A stretch of 64,000 bases of DNA from Kaiparowitsia implicata GSE-PSE-MK54-09C (GTDB taxonomy: Bacteria; Cyanobacteriota; Cyanobacteriia; Elainellales; Elainellaceae): the NCBI GenBank assembly GCA_019359435.1, contig JAHHHI010000068.1, positions 59,563 through 123,562 on the forward strand, given 5' to 3'. The translations under genes were made by a program, and so were the position numbers. How positions within the stretch are numbered: the first letter of the stretch is position 1; each line of letters starts with the position of its first letter. This document shows, piece by piece, positions 25,621 to 36,096 of this stretch. The notes beneath the pieces were generated by a model, which ran no database searches, was not told the DNA's origin, and was given only the letters and a program-made list of their open reading frames with translations.

Positions 25621-27243
25621 CTATTTCACTGCTGAGGCAACTTCATCATGTTGAGGATGGAGCGATCGCCCGTTTTGCAAACTTGCATAGAGGCGGTTGA
25701 GGGCGTTCATATAGGCTTGAGCCGACGCCACGATGATGTCAGTGTTGGCCCCATGCCCTGCAAACAGGAGGTCTTCATGCTTAAGGCGAATAGTAACCTC
25801 GCCAATTGCATCAATGCCGACGGTAACAGACTGCACCGAGAACTCGATCAGCTGATTGGGAATATCCACCACTCGGTTAATCGCTTTGTAGACCGCATCT
25901 ACTGGGCCAGTGCCGATCGCCGCATCTGTCAACTCTTCACCGTCGGGCGTGCGAAGCGTAACGGTGGCGGTAGGGCGGGCGTGATCGCCACAAGACACCT
26001 GCAAATGCTCTAGGCGGAACAAGTCTGGCACCTGCTGGGCTTCATCGTTGACGATGGCTTCTAGATCCCAGTCGGTCACATCCTTCTTTTTATCAGCCAG
26101 ATCCTTAAACCGCAAGAAAGCGCGGTTTAGCTCTTGGTCTGCCATTTCATGGCCCAATTCCTTGAGGCGAGTGCGAAAGGCATTGCGCCCCGAGTGTTTG
26201 CCCAGCACAATCTGGTTGTCGGTAAGGCCAATGGACTGGGCATCCATGATTTCGTAGGTGAGCTTGTGCTTCAGCACGCCATCTTGATGAATACCAGATT
26301 CATGGGCAAAGGCATTGGCACCCACAATGGCTTTGTTGGGCTGCACCAGCATGCCCGTTAGGTTTGATACTAAGCGTGAGGTTTTGTAGAGCTGGCGCGT
26401 ATCGATGTTGGTCAGCGGCTCCTCCGACTCTACAGGCCGTCCAAGGTAAGGATTGTAGAACGACCGCCGCACATGCATCGCCATTACCAATTCTTCCAGC
26501 GCGGCATTGCCCGCCCGTTCGCCAATGCCGTTGATGGTGCATTCCAACTGACGTGCGCCATTCTTCACGGCTTCTAGGAAATTAGCAACTGCCAAGCCCA
26601 AATCATTGTGACCGTGAACAGAGATGATGGCCTGGTTGATGTTGGGCACATTGTCTTTAATGCCTTTAATCAACGTGCCAAATTCGCTAGGGGTCAAATA
26701 TCCCACCGTATCAGGGATGTTGACGGTCGTTGCGCCCGCGGCGATCGCCCGCTCCAGCATCTCATACAAAAACTCTGGGTCAGAGCGTCCGGCATCTTCT
26801 GGCGAAAACTCCACATCATTGGTAAAAGTTTTGGCATAGGCCACCATTTCTGGCGCAATCTCCAACACCTCTTGACGGGTCTTGCGCAGCTTATATTCCA
26901 GGTGAATATCGGAGGTAGCAATAAAGGTATGAATTCGCCCCTTTGCCGCAGGCTGAATTGCCTTGCCCGCTGCCTCGATATCGTGTTTGGTGGCGCGCGC
27001 TAAACCGCAAATCGTGGGGCCATCGGGCGTCCCCACTTGGTCAGCAATTTTTTGCACGGCCTCAAAGTCGCCAGGGCTAGCAAAGGGAAACCCCGCCTCG
27101 ATCACGTCTACACCCAGTCGTGCCAGTTGACGGGCGATCGCCAGCTTCTCGTCCACGTTTAGGGTGGCACCCGGAGATTGCTCTCCATCGCGGAGGGTGG
27201 TGTCGAAGATGAGGACGCGGTCAGACTGAGCAGGGGTGTTCAT
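25621..27243 (-). CDS. leuA: 2-Isopropylmalate synthase
   Basis: Condenses acetyl-CoA with 2-ketoisovalerate, first committed step of leucine synthesis. Catalytic TIM barrel has [16 protein letters not shown] at the N-terminus, the [12 protein letters not shown] metal-binding motif, and [14 protein letters not shown]. The C-terminal LeuA_dimer regulatory domain ([22 protein letters not shown]) is intact, so leucine feedback is likely. 540 residues, normal. Monocistronic. Confidence 0.97.
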   Translation of the reverse strand: MNTPAQSDRVLIFDTTLRDGEQSPGATLNVDEKLAIARQLARLGVDVIEAGFPFASPGDFEAVQKIADQVGTPDGPTICGLARATKHDIEAAGKAIQPAAKGRIHTFIATSDIHLEYKLRKTRQEVLEIAPEMVAYAKTFTNDVEFSPEDAGRSDPEFLYEMLERAIAAGATTVNIPDTVGYLTPSEFGTLIKGIKDNVPNINQAIISVHGHNDLGLAVANFLEAVKNGARQLECTINGIGERAGNAALEELVMAMHVRRSFYNPYLGRPVESEEPLTNIDTRQLYKTSRLVSNLTGMLVQPNKAIVGANAFAHESGIHQDGVLKHKLTYEIMDAQSIGLTDNQIVLGKHSGRNAFRTRLKELGHEMADQELNRAFLRFKDLADKKKDVTDWDLEAIVNDEAQQVPDLFRLEHLQVSCGDHARPTATVTLRTPDGEELTDAAIGTGPVDAVYKAINRVVDIPNQLIEFSVQSVTVGIDAIGEVTIRLKHEDLLFAGHGANTDIIVASAQAYMNALNRLYASLQNGRSLHPQHDEVASAVK

Positions 27244-27547
27244 AGCGAGATCAACTCATGATTAAGTGGACAGTAATAAAACAAAATCACGCTATCGGCA
27301 TGCGGTGCTGTCCGAGACCAGCCTTAATACTAAATCCTAAAACCTTGCGGCGTAGGAACCCTGCCGTTGCGCCGCCAGAATTATGGCTGATTCTGGCTAA
27401 TCTTAAGACTGCCGCTGACAAGATAGCGTGTTGCTCTAGTATGCAGACATAGGGCTCAAGGTGAATTCACCCGCCCGGGTTAATTGCCATTCTAAAGCGT
27501 GGATTTCCGTTTTGACTGAACTATAGCAAGAGCGAGCCGTGCTTTCA
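27244..27547. other. leuA upstream region
   Basis: 304 bp between two minus-strand genes. No leader peptide with consecutive Leu codons and no T-box-like structure were recognised. Presumably the leuA promoter and the downstream end of no other plus-strand gene. Confidence 0.35.
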
Positions 27548-28531
27548 TTACGAGTCCATCGAAGCCTGAATCACGCTGCCGATAGACTGGGCCACAGCGG
27601 CGCTGCTCCAATAGCTACCGTGAGCGTCGCCCCCACTCAGCAAGGGAAGCAAGCGCTGACGCGTAAAGGGCAGCAGATTCCCTAGATTCCGCAATCGATT
27701 CGGGAAGCGATCGCCCTGCACCACATCCTCAATCTGCACATAATCTTGACTAGCTCCCTGCTGCAGCAATTGCGGCAACAGGCCCTCCAGCGGGTAGGCA
27801 ATGGGGTCACCCGGATGCGCAAAGTTGCGCCAGGGTAGCGGTTTTCCCTCTCGCGAATCGTAGAGATTTTTCACCAATTCGTTTAGCCGAGGGCTAAGGT
27901 CGTGGCTACTTTCCCCAGTCAGCTTCAGCAAGGTGAACAAGGCAATGGGCGACCCCATCGTATGAATGCTGGCAAGGGGGATGCCCCGTCCTGGATTAGG
28001 CGTTAGCCCAAAGAAGGTGTTGCGAATATCTTGCACGCACTGGCGAATGTCTCGGGTGCTGGTGTCTTGGTCGAGCCTTTCGTCCTCCCAGCGTCGTGCA
28101 AACAAAATATCGAACAGGATGACAGTGCCCCAGCTGTGGGTGATTAGATGCAGGCGATCGCCCGCCTCAGCGCTAGCGTCTTTCAGTCCATCTTGCAGCA
28201 CCTGTTGATGAAAGGCCCGCACGACGTTAGACCCTACATGACGACTGAGGTACAGTGCGGCATCGCCAACAAACTCCAAAATCTGCTCAGTACGAAAATC
28301 TCGAAACCAAAATTGGTTCCACTTCTCCTCTGAATGCTTAAACCCGTGAACTAATTTATCTTGCGCATCTTTACTTTGGTCTCCCCAGAAGAAGCAAATA
28401 GGCTTCACCGTTCTAGTGGGATTGCTGATTCCCAACGCGATGCCGTCTGACAACTGCGTCGCAGATTTTCGGAATTCTTCCTTACTGCGGGTTTTAACAC
28501 CATGAACAAATAACATGTAATCCGTTGGCAT
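27548..28531 (-). CDS. Putative alpha/beta hydrolase
   Basis: 327 residues, cytoplasmic by lack of signal. MLFVHGVKTRS supplies an oxyanion HG motif, LITHSWGTVILFD the nucleophile Ser (xHSxG), HPGDPIAYPL a likely acid Asp, and GDAHGSYW the catalytic His. These place it in the alpha/beta hydrolase fold, close to uncharacterised esterase or lipase-like proteins. Substrate cannot be inferred. The gene is alone between leuA and a small unknown gene. Confidence 0.7.
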   Translation of the reverse strand: MPTDYMLFVHGVKTRSKEEFRKSATQLSDGIALGISNPTRTVKPICFFWGDQSKDAQDKLVHGFKHSEEKWNQFWFRDFRTEQILEFVGDAALYLSRHVGSNVVRAFHQQVLQDGLKDASAEAGDRLHLITHSWGTVILFDILFARRWEDERLDQDTSTRDIRQCVQDIRNTFFGLTPNPGRGIPLASIHTMGSPIALFTLLKLTGESSHDLSPRLNELVKNLYDSREGKPLPWRNFAHPGDPIAYPLEGLLPQLLQQGASQDYVQIEDVVQGDRFPNRLRNLGNLLPFTRQRLLPLLSGGDAHGSYWSSAAVAQSIGSVIQASMDS

Positions 28532-28851
28532 GGGGGCTCTCCAAATCGGGTATTGCGGAATGAACTAACGTGGCTGCGTGAATAATCGGCGTAAACGATT
28601 GAGCGGTACAAATACACGCACCCTAGCGCTATTGAACTCGCATTCATGCAGACCATCCACTATTAATTCAGCGCTACCAATGAAAAATCCAGACCCTGTT
28701 GCAGAGGTTTACATAGAACGGCGAGCTTTTTACACGCGTTCCCTCTTCATGAGACGCCTAAAAACTGTACAGCAATAAGGCTCAAACCCTTTAACAGAGG
28801 GGATGAAGAACGACTCTAGGCACTCGCTAAATCCGTTGGCTAATCGCTGAC
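28532..28851. other. Intergenic region with degenerate repeat
   Basis: AAGGCTCAAACCCTTTAACA near 28778 and ACTCTAGGCACTCGCTAAAT near 28813 resemble fragments seen around 14460-14510. No gene or clear terminator was recognised. Confidence 0.35.
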
Positions 28852-29115
28852 TTAGGCTTGCACGCGCTGCTCAAACTCAGTGCGGGTTGCATCAAGAAGG
28901 TGCAGCGCTTTGGGATAAACGGTAGGGTGTGTTTGCTGTAACCAGCCCAGCAAGCGAGTTAGTTGCGCATTTCGCAGTTCTAAATCAGCCTGAAAAATAG
29001 TAGCGATCGCCATATGTTTGGCATATTCTTCAGGATGCCCTTGAGCAATAAAACTTGCAATGAGTGCAGCCAGCGCTTGCTGGCGAATCAAATCCTGATC
29101 GGTAGGCAGCATCAT
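28852..29115 (-). CDS. Small hypothetical protein
   Basis: 87 residues, soluble, predicted almost all helical (LIRQQALAALIASFIAQGHP, AKHMAIATIFQADLELRNAQ, LTRLLGWLQQ). No known domain recognised. Ribosome-binding site TGGGAGAAAATG is good; the second Met is equally possible. Stands alone. Confidence 0.6.
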   Translation of the reverse strand: MMLPTDQDLIRQQALAALIASFIAQGHPEEYAKHMAIATIFQADLELRNAQLTRLLGWLQQTHPTVYPKALHLLDATRTEFEQRVQA

Positions 29116-30264
29116 TTTCTCCCAATAAAGCCTATAGACAAGCAGACTGACTTAGCCAAGCATTTAGGCTGCGACATCCCCAGCATTAATCTGACGCACT
29201 ACCCGTGAACCCATAGCTGCGTTGATTAAACACGTGCCCTAAACGGAGGTCAGCGGATGTCAGCAAAACCATCGTTAAGTTATGTGAATCAATCGCCCTA
29301 GATTTGCTGAGTACAAATACTGTGAGTATAGTGACGATCGCGCAAGTTCCGCATCTTTCCGGAACGTATCTACGGCCTGCCTCAGCCAGAATCTACTCAC
29401 TCGCTTCGCATTAGAGTTAGCGTATGAATGTTGAGCCTGTCCTGTTTATTTGCCTGGTAGTTCCTATATTTTGCTTAGCCCTCTATAACCGGGTGATGCA
29501 GGGCTGAGGCTAGCCCGCTGCAAGTAGCGCCGCTAAGGCCCCTGCCACATATTGGGTTAAGCTGTCACTGTTTGTAGCCAGTGCTATTTTGCTGGCAATG
29601 CTAGGCAGTATTTTTTAAGGTATTGAGATTTTTGGGCGATCGCCAGATAGCGATACTCAGGGCATTATTTTGTGTGGGGTCTATGTCCGCCCCATGCTGC
29701 AAACTTAGACGCTTCAATTTGAATTGCTAGAGCACTTGAAGCGCTAATCGATCTTTATATCCTTCGTGAAACGCCCACAGCACGAACATTCCACAAAATA
29801 CTTGCTCAATAAATTAACCGCTGCAATGACCTAAAAGCGTAATGCGGTTGTTATGAATATGTACCACAGTGCAGGTCTAGCTAAGGCTTGTCACAAAAAG
29901 CAGACCTATCAAACAAAATTATTAAGTTGGTGAGGACAATCTATATTTCATAGCCCTCTCTGTGCAAGGATTCCAGGCTAATCAATACATTAGCCAACAC
30001 TTCAAGCGGTATAGGGTTTTTCCTTTCACTACCTCACAGGGTAGAGAAATGAGTGTTGAGAATCTTAGAATAAATCTTTTAACCCGAACTCCTTTGAGAC
30101 CTCACTCTTTTGAGGCAGGTTGAGCTGTATTTAAGAGATCTATGATCGAACTATCGCATCACTGATTCGATGATTCAGTTAATCTCTTATTTTGAGAAAA
30201 AGCTGAGAAAAGCCGCGAACAAATACTTTCGAAGCTAGCTCAATTCACAGCAAGGAATTTCAGC
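29116..30264. other. Long mostly non-coding region upstream of Mn-catalase
   Basis: About 1150 bp. The only coding candidate is the 27-codon ORF at 29424. One HIP1 octamer lies near 29636-29643. No tRNA, rRNA or repeat-family member was recognised, although AACCCGAACTCC near 30081 resembles a family-A end. The length suggests an sRNA or a decayed gene. Confidence 0.4.
29424..29507 (+). CDS. Possible 27-residue single-span membrane peptide
   Basis: MNVEPVLFICLVVPIFCLAL then YNRVMQG: one hydrophobic helix followed by a short polar tail, the size and layout of the small photosystem or cytochrome b6f subunits. It does not match PsbM, PsbT, PetG, PetL, PetN, PsaM or Psb30 as I know them. Ribosome-binding site is weak (TTAGAGTTAGCGT). 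Could be chance. Confidence 0.3.
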   Translation: MNVEPVLFICLVVPIFCLALYNRVMQG

Positions 30265-30957
30265 ATGTTTTTTCACAAAAAAGAAGCGCTCCACACCGTT
30301 AAGGTTGATGAGGCAAATCCACGTTTTGCCCAACTTCTACTCGAACAATTTGGTGGAGCCACTGGCGAACTTTCTGCCGCTTTGCAATATTGGGTGCAGT
30401 CTTTCCATATTGAAGACGCAGGCATTCGAGACATGCTTCAGGATATTGCAATCGAAGAATTTGGCCATTTAGAAATGGTCGGCAAAATGATTGAAGCCCA
30501 CACCAAAAATGTGGATCAGACACCTGCTTTTCAAAGCTCGCTGTTTGCCGTGCGAGGCGCTGGCCCACACTTCCTAGACAGCCAAGGCAGTGCTTGGACA
30601 GCAACTTACTTAAATGAAGGTGGCGATGTTGTTCGTGATTTAAGGGCGAATATCGCCGCTGAAGCCGGGGCACGTCAAACCTATGAAGCGTTGATTAAGC
30701 TGGCTCCTGACGAAGGCACCAAGAAGGCCCTAGTCCATCTACTGACGCGTGAGATTTCTCATACCAAGATGTTCATGGAAGCGTTGAATTCACTAGGGAA
30801 GCTAGACGATCCCTTCTTTGGAAACGTTCAGCCTGACGAAACAGTAGACCTCTACTACAACTTGTCAACCAATGGTGAAACCGATCAGCGGGGTCCTTGG
30901 AACTCCGAGCCCACGTTTCGATATGTGGCAGACCCCGTTGCAGAGCACCAATCTTAG
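30265..30957 (+). CDS. Manganese catalase family protein
   Basis: 230 residues, ferritin-like four-helix fold with a di-manganese site that dismutates hydrogen peroxide. Candidate ligands are Glu35 (GGATGELSAA), Glu65 and His68 (IEEFGHLEM), Glu133 (IAAEAGARQTYEAL) and His166 (TREISHTKMF), all in the expected helical spacing. No signal peptide, so cytoplasmic. AAGGAATT before the ATG. Followed by a family-A element whose hairpin may end the transcript. Confidence 0.9.
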   Translation: MFFHKKEALHTVKVDEANPRFAQLLLEQFGGATGELSAALQYWVQSFHIEDAGIRDMLQDIAIEEFGHLEMVGKMIEAHTKNVDQTPAFQSSLFAVRGAGPHFLDSQGSAWTATYLNEGGDVVRDLRANIAAEAGARQTYEALIKLAPDEGTKKALVHLLTREISHTKMFMEALNSLGKLDDPFFGNVQPDETVDLYYNLSTNGETDQRGPWNSEPTFRYVADPVAEHQS

Positions 30958-31010
30958 TGCAACGTAGTGAGCATAGATTGCCTGGGAAAAACCTGCTGAA
31001 AACTCTCTAG

Positions 31011-31126
31011 TCAACGTCAGTTCGACAGCGTTGTTTCAGCACCGCGCTGCGGGCTGAAACAATGCAAAGCCGTGCTGCCCGAGTTGTGGGCAGCACGGCT
31101 TTATGCATTTTCCGAACTAACGTTAA
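31011..31126. repeat. Family-A element, third copy
   Basis: Ends TCAACGTCAGTTCG (31011) and CCGAACTAACGTTAA are inverted repeats. Two hairpins lie inside: TTGTTTCAGC/GCTGAAACAA and a perfect 12-bp GCCGTGCTGCCC/GGGCAGCACGGC followed by TTTAT. Stems differ wholly from the other copies while ends match. A second, degenerate copy (31131-31195) follows directly. Confidence 0.75.
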
Positions 31127-31291
31127 CTGACCTGAGTTTGACTAACTTGAGGTTAAAATAAGCTCAAACCTTCTTGTCCTAAACTGACGTTTAACTCAGA
31201 GGTTTGGCTTGTAGACAAGTGCAAAAGCGGAGGTGTGGCATGGTACTACACACCCGCGTTAACTCAGCTAATGGGCTATCTACTCAGCTAT

Positions 31292-33187
31292 TTATTTGCT
31301 CTCAACGACGTCAGCGTCAATTACGTCAGCATCACCAGACTGATTACCTGCTTGGGAATTGGTGTTCGGGTTGGGGGAAGAACCCGCTCCTTGAGCATAA
31401 ACTTCATTGCCAATTTGCATTAGCGCCTGTTGCAGTTCTTGGGTCTGGGTTTGAAGGCGATGCAAATCATCACCGTTGGTAGACTCCTTTAGGGTTTGAA
31501 TCAACTGCTCAATATGCTGCTTAGTGGTAGCAGGTATCTTATCAGCAAATTCCTGTACCTGCTTTTCACCCTGATACGTCAGAGCATCAGCCGTGTTCTT
31601 TGCCTCTACCCAGTCACGGCGCTGGCGATCGCTCTCAGCATTGCGTTCGGCTTCTTGCACCATCCGTTCTACTTCACCCTGATCGAGTGTTGAGGCTCCG
31701 GTGATTGAGATAGACTGCCGCTTGCCCGTGGCTTTGTCCATTGCCGAGACTGACAAAATGCCGTTGGCATCAATGTCAAATGTAACTTCAATTTGCGGCA
31801 CGCCGCGCGGCGCAGGAGGGATGCCATCTAGCTTGAAGGTGCCCAAGCTCTTATTATCTGCAGCCATTTCACGCTCGCCTTGCAGCACATGGACTTCCAC
31901 ACTGAGTTGCCCATCATCTGCCGTAGAGAACACCTCCGACTTTTTCACAGGAACTGTGGTGTTGCGGTTGATCAGCTTGGTCATCACGCCGCCCAACGTT
32001 TCTAAACCCAGCGATAGGGGCGTTACATCCAGTAGCAGAATGTCTTTCACATCCCCCGCTAGCACCCCGGCTTGGATAGCAGCACCCACGGCCACTACCT
32101 CATCGGGGTTGACTCCCTGGCAGGGATCCTTCCCAATGAGACGAGTGACCAAACTTTGCACAGCGGGAATGCGCGTAGACCCTCCCACCAGCACGACTTC
32201 ATCCACATCGCCCGCCACTAATTTGGCATCCTTTAGGGCTTGCTCTACAGGAATGCGGCAGCGGTTTAGCAACTCTGCTGTCATTGCATCAAACTGAGCG
32301 CGCGTCAGCGTCATTTCTAAGTGCTTGGGGCCATCCTGTGTCGCCGTGATAAATGGCAGATTAATCGTAGCTTGGGTTACGCTAGACAGCTCAATTTTGG
32401 CTTTTTCGGCAGCTTCGGTCAGCCGCTGAAGCGCTTGCTTATCTTGCCGCAGGTCGAACCCTTCGTCTCTTTTGAAGGATTCTGCCAGCCAGTCCACGAT
32501 GGCCTTGTCGAAATCATCGCCACCAAGGTGGGTGTCGCCCGAGGTCGAGAGCACCTCAAATACGCCATCGCCCACTTCTAGAACCGATACGTCGAAAGTG
32601 CCGCCGCCCAAATCAAACACCAGAATAGTTTCGCTGGTTTTCTTATCCAATCCATAGGCCAGAGCGGCAGCCGTAGGTTCATTGATGATGCGAACAATGT
32701 CTAACCCAGCGATGCGTCCGGCATCCTTAGTTGCTTGTCGCTGTGAATCATTGAAGTAGGCGGGAACCGTCACCACAGCTTTGGTTACAGCGTCACCTAG
32801 GTATTTACCTGCATCATCTGCTAGCTTACGCAATACCTGTGCTGAAATCTCTTCTGGGGCAAACTGTTGCCCTTGCTGCGGGCTGTCTAGCTTAACGTTG
32901 CCGTTGTTGTTCACGACACTATAGGCAACTTCTTTCGACTCTTGCGTGACTTCGTCATACTTACGACCGATGAAGCGTTTTACAGAATAGAAGGTGTTGC
33001 CAGGGTTCATGACCGACTGGCGTTTGGCAATTTGTCCTACTAGGCGATCGCCATTCTTGGCATAGGCCACGACCGATGGCGTGGTTCGAAACCCCTCAGC
33101 ATTAGCTATAACCACAGGTTTGCCACCTTCCATCACCGCCACGCAGGAGTTGGTTGTTCCGAGGTCAATTCCTACTATCTTTGTCAT
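31292..33187 (-). CDS. dnaK: Molecular chaperone DnaK (Hsp70)
   Basis: 631 residues. Nucleotide-binding domain has [73 protein letters not shown]; substrate domain has [20 protein letters not shown]; the tail ends [13 protein letters not shown]. It folds and refolds proteins with J-proteins and GrpE. The sequence is closest to the essential general-housekeeping DnaK type. A separate J-domain protein is encoded at 13734. No CIRCE element was found upstream. Confidence 0.97.
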   Translation of the reverse strand: MTKIVGIDLGTTNSCVAVMEGGKPVVIANAEGFRTTPSVVAYAKNGDRLVGQIAKRQSVMNPGNTFYSVKRFIGRKYDEVTQESKEVAYSVVNNNGNVKLDSPQQGQQFAPEEISAQVLRKLADDAGKYLGDAVTKAVVTVPAYFNDSQRQATKDAGRIAGLDIVRIINEPTAAALAYGLDKKTSETILVFDLGGGTFDVSVLEVGDGVFEVLSTSGDTHLGGDDFDKAIVDWLAESFKRDEGFDLRQDKQALQRLTEAAEKAKIELSSVTQATINLPFITATQDGPKHLEMTLTRAQFDAMTAELLNRCRIPVEQALKDAKLVAGDVDEVVLVGGSTRIPAVQSLVTRLIGKDPCQGVNPDEVVAVGAAIQAGVLAGDVKDILLLDVTPLSLGLETLGGVMTKLINRNTTVPVKKSEVFSTADDGQLSVEVHVLQGEREMAADNKSLGTFKLDGIPPAPRGVPQIEVTFDIDANGILSVSAMDKATGKRQSISITGASTLDQGEVERMVQEAERNAESDRQRRDWVEAKNTADALTYQGEKQVQEFADKIPATTKQHIEQLIQTLKESTNGDDLHRLQTQTQELQQALMQIGNEVYAQGAGSSPNPNTNSQAGNQSGDADVIDADVVESK

Positions 33188-33344
33188 GGAGTATCCTCTA
33201 AATCGTAATCATCTGGGTTGTTATCTAAAGCTGCTGCTTTATTAAGAGCGCAGTTCTAGAGCTTGAATATTGATGGGATGGTTGGCGCGATCGCCCTAGA
33301 CAGCATCCAGAGCGATCGCGCAATCGTGCGACAAACCCGAAACC

Positions 33345-33788
33345 TTAGCTCAGGTTAACTTTTACAACTTTGTTGAGTTCATCCTCTGCTTTAGGTAAGG
33401 TTAGACGCAAAATACCATCCATATAGTTTGCCGTTACCTCGCGGTTGTTAATCCGCATCGGGAGCGGAATTACCCGCTGGAATTTGCCATAGCGAAACTC
33501 AGTTTGGAACACACCTTTCTGTTCCGTCTTGGTTTCGGTACGGCGTTCACCGCTGATTGAGACGGATGATGCTGTGACCTGAATATCCAGATCATCGGCA
33601 TTCATGCCAGGAATCTCTAATCGCAGTTCCAGCGCATTCTCGGTTTCTTCGAGTTCTACGGCAGGCCCATAGCTAAACCCGTTGTTGTTCCGGCGTGCAA
33701 CCGGGATAAATACATCGTCTAGCAATCGATTCATTTCACGATGCAACGAATCAATCTCACGAATGGGTTCCCAATGTACGAGTGCCAT
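33345..33788 (-). CDS. hspA: Small heat-shock protein Hsp20 / alpha-crystallin
   Basis: 147 residues from MALVHWEPIREIDSLHREMNR, chosen because GAGGAGG lies 9 bp upstream and the family starts here; nine upstream codons are open. The alpha-crystallin domain (residues about 40-140) has LELRLEIPGMNADDLDIQV, SVSISGERR, FRYGKFQRVIPLP and the ANYMDGILRLTLPK strand pair. The usual IxI motif is replaced by VVKVNLS at the end. It prevents aggregation and protects thylakoids in heat. Downstream of it on the same strand is dnaK. Confidence 0.93.
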   Translation of the reverse strand: MALVHWEPIREIDSLHREMNRLLDDVFIPVARRNNNGFSYGPAVELEETENALELRLEIPGMNADDLDIQVTASSVSISGERRTETKTEQKGVFQTEFRYGKFQRVIPLPMRINNREVTANYMDGILRLTLPKAEDELNKVVKVNLS

Positions 33789-33870
33789 ACGTTGTTGCCT
33801 CCTCAAAAGTATCAATCGTAGAGTTTTAGATGGAGTGTTGAGCGAGTCGAAATACGATGATTAACTCGCT
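33789..33870 (-). promoter_or_regulatory. hsp20 leader: inverted repeat and possible RNA thermometer
   Basis: AGCGAGT (33841-33847) and ACTCGCT (33864-33870) are a 7-bp inverted repeat separated by 16 bp, about 55-80 bp upstream of the start codon. Between it and the strong GAGGAGG site, the mRNA contains ACTCC that can pair with GGAG of the ribosome-binding site. Synechocystis hsp17 is controlled by such a thermometer; the case here is inferred. Confidence 0.35.
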
Positions 33871-34424
33871 GCTGTTACTACGATAGAAAACATAACCCAA
33901 ACTCTGGGTTCGGTTGTATGTACGCTTTCAGAGGGGATAGCCGAACCCCACACCGAAGAGGGCGGAGAACCGAATAGACAAAATTTCATCCTCCCTCATG
34001 CATAAAACTCGACGCCATTCCTGATAGATAGCTAGTGCCTGATGTCGTTACAAATTGTTGCGGATTTTGAAAGCGATTACTCTCAAAATCCTTGGCCCGA
34101 TGCCTCGTGCCCCTTGATTGAAAGACGTTCTAACGATTCAGCGTCTGCCTGCATTGGGGCGATCGCCCCTTCAAATTTTCGACGGTGAGAGAACAGTTCA
34201 AAGATTGGCATATACCGTCCGGATTAGCCCGAATGGATGATGTTTCATAACAACAGGTCAACAGAACGGATGGCAGTGCGCCCCACTGCATCGGAACCAT
34301 TACCGAATGGTTTGCACGCGATCGATAGGCCTTATAGAGGTTACTTTTTGCTAGTTCGGTTACAGGACAGCCCTGTCACCCGGTTGACTCAAAAACATAC
34401 GGTTTCATTGGAGCCCCCCCAACA
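33871..34424. other. Intergenic region between hsp20 and the LuxR-type gene
   Basis: About 550 bp, divergent promoters. AACCCAAACTCTGGGTT near 33895-33911 is a short inverted repeat. A 63-codon frame at 34237 has no family features. No repeat-family element was seen. Confidence 0.4.
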
Positions 34425-34973
34425 ATGAACGAGTTCAAGATCATGGATGCGATTGTCGAATGCTATCCCGATGGGATTATGCTGGTGAGCGATCGCGGTG
34501 TCATTCTCAAAGAAAACAAGCTAGCGCAGAAATTGCGTGCGGCGATCGCACCAGACCACACCGCTCAACCCCAGGTGCCTGAGCAAATTTGGTCGATTTG
34601 CCAATTGCTCATCAGCGATCGCCCCGAGTCCAGCTCTCTCAACATCATTCTGGAAGACCGCATTAATTTATCTGACACCAACGCAATTCGCATACGCGTC
34701 CGCTGGTTTGAGTCAGTTGTTTCTGGCGCGTGCTTGATGGTCACGCTAGAAGACGAAATGCAGTCGGCCCGGAACCGCGTTATGTCTGAGAAGCAACGCT
34801 ATGGCTTGACCCCGCGAGAAGCAGAAGTGTGGCTGTTGCGCCAGGTTAACTACACCTATAAGCGCATTGCCGAAACCCTGCACATCACCGTAGACACGGT
34901 GAAGAAACACATCAAAAGCATTAATGCTAAGCGTCAAGCGTTCTTGTGGTCGCAGGAATCTTACACCGCTTAG
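34425..34973 (+). CDS. LuxR-type transcription regulator with N-terminal PAS-like domain
   Basis: 182 residues. The first 110 (VECYPDGIMLVSDRGVILKENKLAQKLRA...ARVRW-like strands, ACLMVTLED) fit a PAS fold. The C-terminal HTH (LTPREAEVWLLRQVNYTYKRIAETLHITVDTVKKHIKSI) is a LuxR/GerE DNA-binding domain. No phosphoacceptor receiver domain. The input signal is unknown. A terminator follows 57 bp after the stop. Confidence 0.85.
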   Translation: MNEFKIMDAIVECYPDGIMLVSDRGVILKENKLAQKLRAAIAPDHTAQPQVPEQIWSICQLLISDRPESSSLNIILEDRINLSDTNAIRIRVRWFESVVSGACLMVTLEDEMQSARNRVMSEKQRYGLTPREAEVWLLRQVNYTYKRIAETLHITVDTVKKHIKSINAKRQAFLWSQESYTA

Positions 34974-35029
34974 AACGGCAGGGGCGATCGCCCTTAATTG
35001 AGTTGGCACTGTATTAAATTTGCGCCGGA

Positions 35030-35069
35030 GGCATCTCTCAACAGTCAACAGTGCGAGAGGTGCCTTTTT
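35030..35069 (+). terminator. Rho-independent terminator after LuxR-type gene
   Basis: GGCATCTCTC (35030-35039) pairs with GAGAGGTGCC (35055-35064) with one G-U, followed by TTTTT. Confidence 0.9.
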
Positions 35070-35231
35070 CTTATTTCATCCTGAGTTGGGGATGCGCAGA
35101 ACCCTCCCGCTGATTTCACCTAAACGTCCGTTTGGCAGGTGAGCCGCTTCTTCGTTCTATGGAAACTGTTGCGTGAGTTGGGGCCAGTCTTTTTTGTGAA
35201 ATCAGCCTATGGCAAAGATTTCACCCTGGTA

Positions 35232-35345
35232 ATATCAATTCTCTAAATCAAAACGACGAATTATTTGAGGAGGGGGGTGGGGAACGCAGTTCCCTACAAG
35301 GGGGCGAGGCCCCCCATTTGTAGCCCAAATTTTTGGAATTGATAT
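35232..35345. repeat. MITE-like element, family D, long copy
   Basis: 114 bp with perfect 10-bp inverted ends ATATCAATTC and GAATTGATAT. Compared with the 65-bp copy at 5432 it shares the first 45 bp (about 7 mismatches) and the right end but has about 48 extra bp in the middle, which form two GC-rich hairpins (GGGAACGCAGTTCCC; GGGGGCGAGGCCCCC). Confidence 0.8.
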
Positions 35346-36096
35346 AAGATGCCAATCGACACTTCAAGTGCGGCATCTGAACCTAAGGAAGGATAAGGTG
35401 AACCCCAAAGAAATATAGAGTTACCAAATGTGTTTTTGATTAAAGAAAATTCCTCTTTAGTCAAAAAGGGGAATACTTAGAAAGGCGCTATCCCGTGCCC
35501 ATCAGCAGAGCTAGCGCTGTGTATCACTATCCTGTGTATCACCTCAGCAGCCCTATTTGGAGGGATTAGTCTGTGCTCACCACAGACATGCCTCTGGCTA
35601 AGGGCGTTCAAAGAATGGCTGTGCAGAGCAGAGGGCAAAAGCTGAGTTGAAGGGATTGCTCTAAGACCATAGAGACCATTGAACCGATGCAATATATCTG
35701 TGCCTATGTAGGTCAGAACATTCACAGCATTCTGCAAGGTGTGGGATGGCCACTAGGGCGATCGCCCTAGTCTATGTGATCACCAAAACCCCAGTCAGAA
35801 TGCTCACGGACAGACTGCTATCGACAGTATCTATAGCGGGTTTGAATATTGCAAACCCCTGTCAGCTTTTTCAGAACTGCTACCAGGGACTCGCCAGAAA
35901 ATAATGTACCTGCCGATTGGATTTCTCCCCGTGGGAGTCATGCACGTTGGCAACGTTTTCCGAAGGACATGTGATGTCGCTCAACCCTCGACAGTCCTCG
36001 GGTACATCGTTAATCTGAAAATCCCTAACCTTGCATCTACATGCTTCATCAAGTGCATTTTGAGAGTCTGCTGATGCATGTTAGTTCAGCTCAAGC

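Larger units (their letters stand above)
34974..36096. other. Long intergenic region with terminator and MITE
   Basis: About 1120 bp between two plus-strand regulators. Apart from the terminator (35030) and the family-D element (35232) listed separately it has no recognisable gene; an 86-codon minus frame at 35477-35737 has no family features. Confidence 0.5.

Noticed and set aside
33188..33344. CIRCE/HrcA operator upstream of dnaK
   Set aside because: No TTAGCACTC-N9-GAGTGCTAA or close variant on either strand.
35477..35737. 86-codon minus-strand frame as a gene
   Set aside because: No family resemblance, no good start context, and it lies in a region with no other coding signal.
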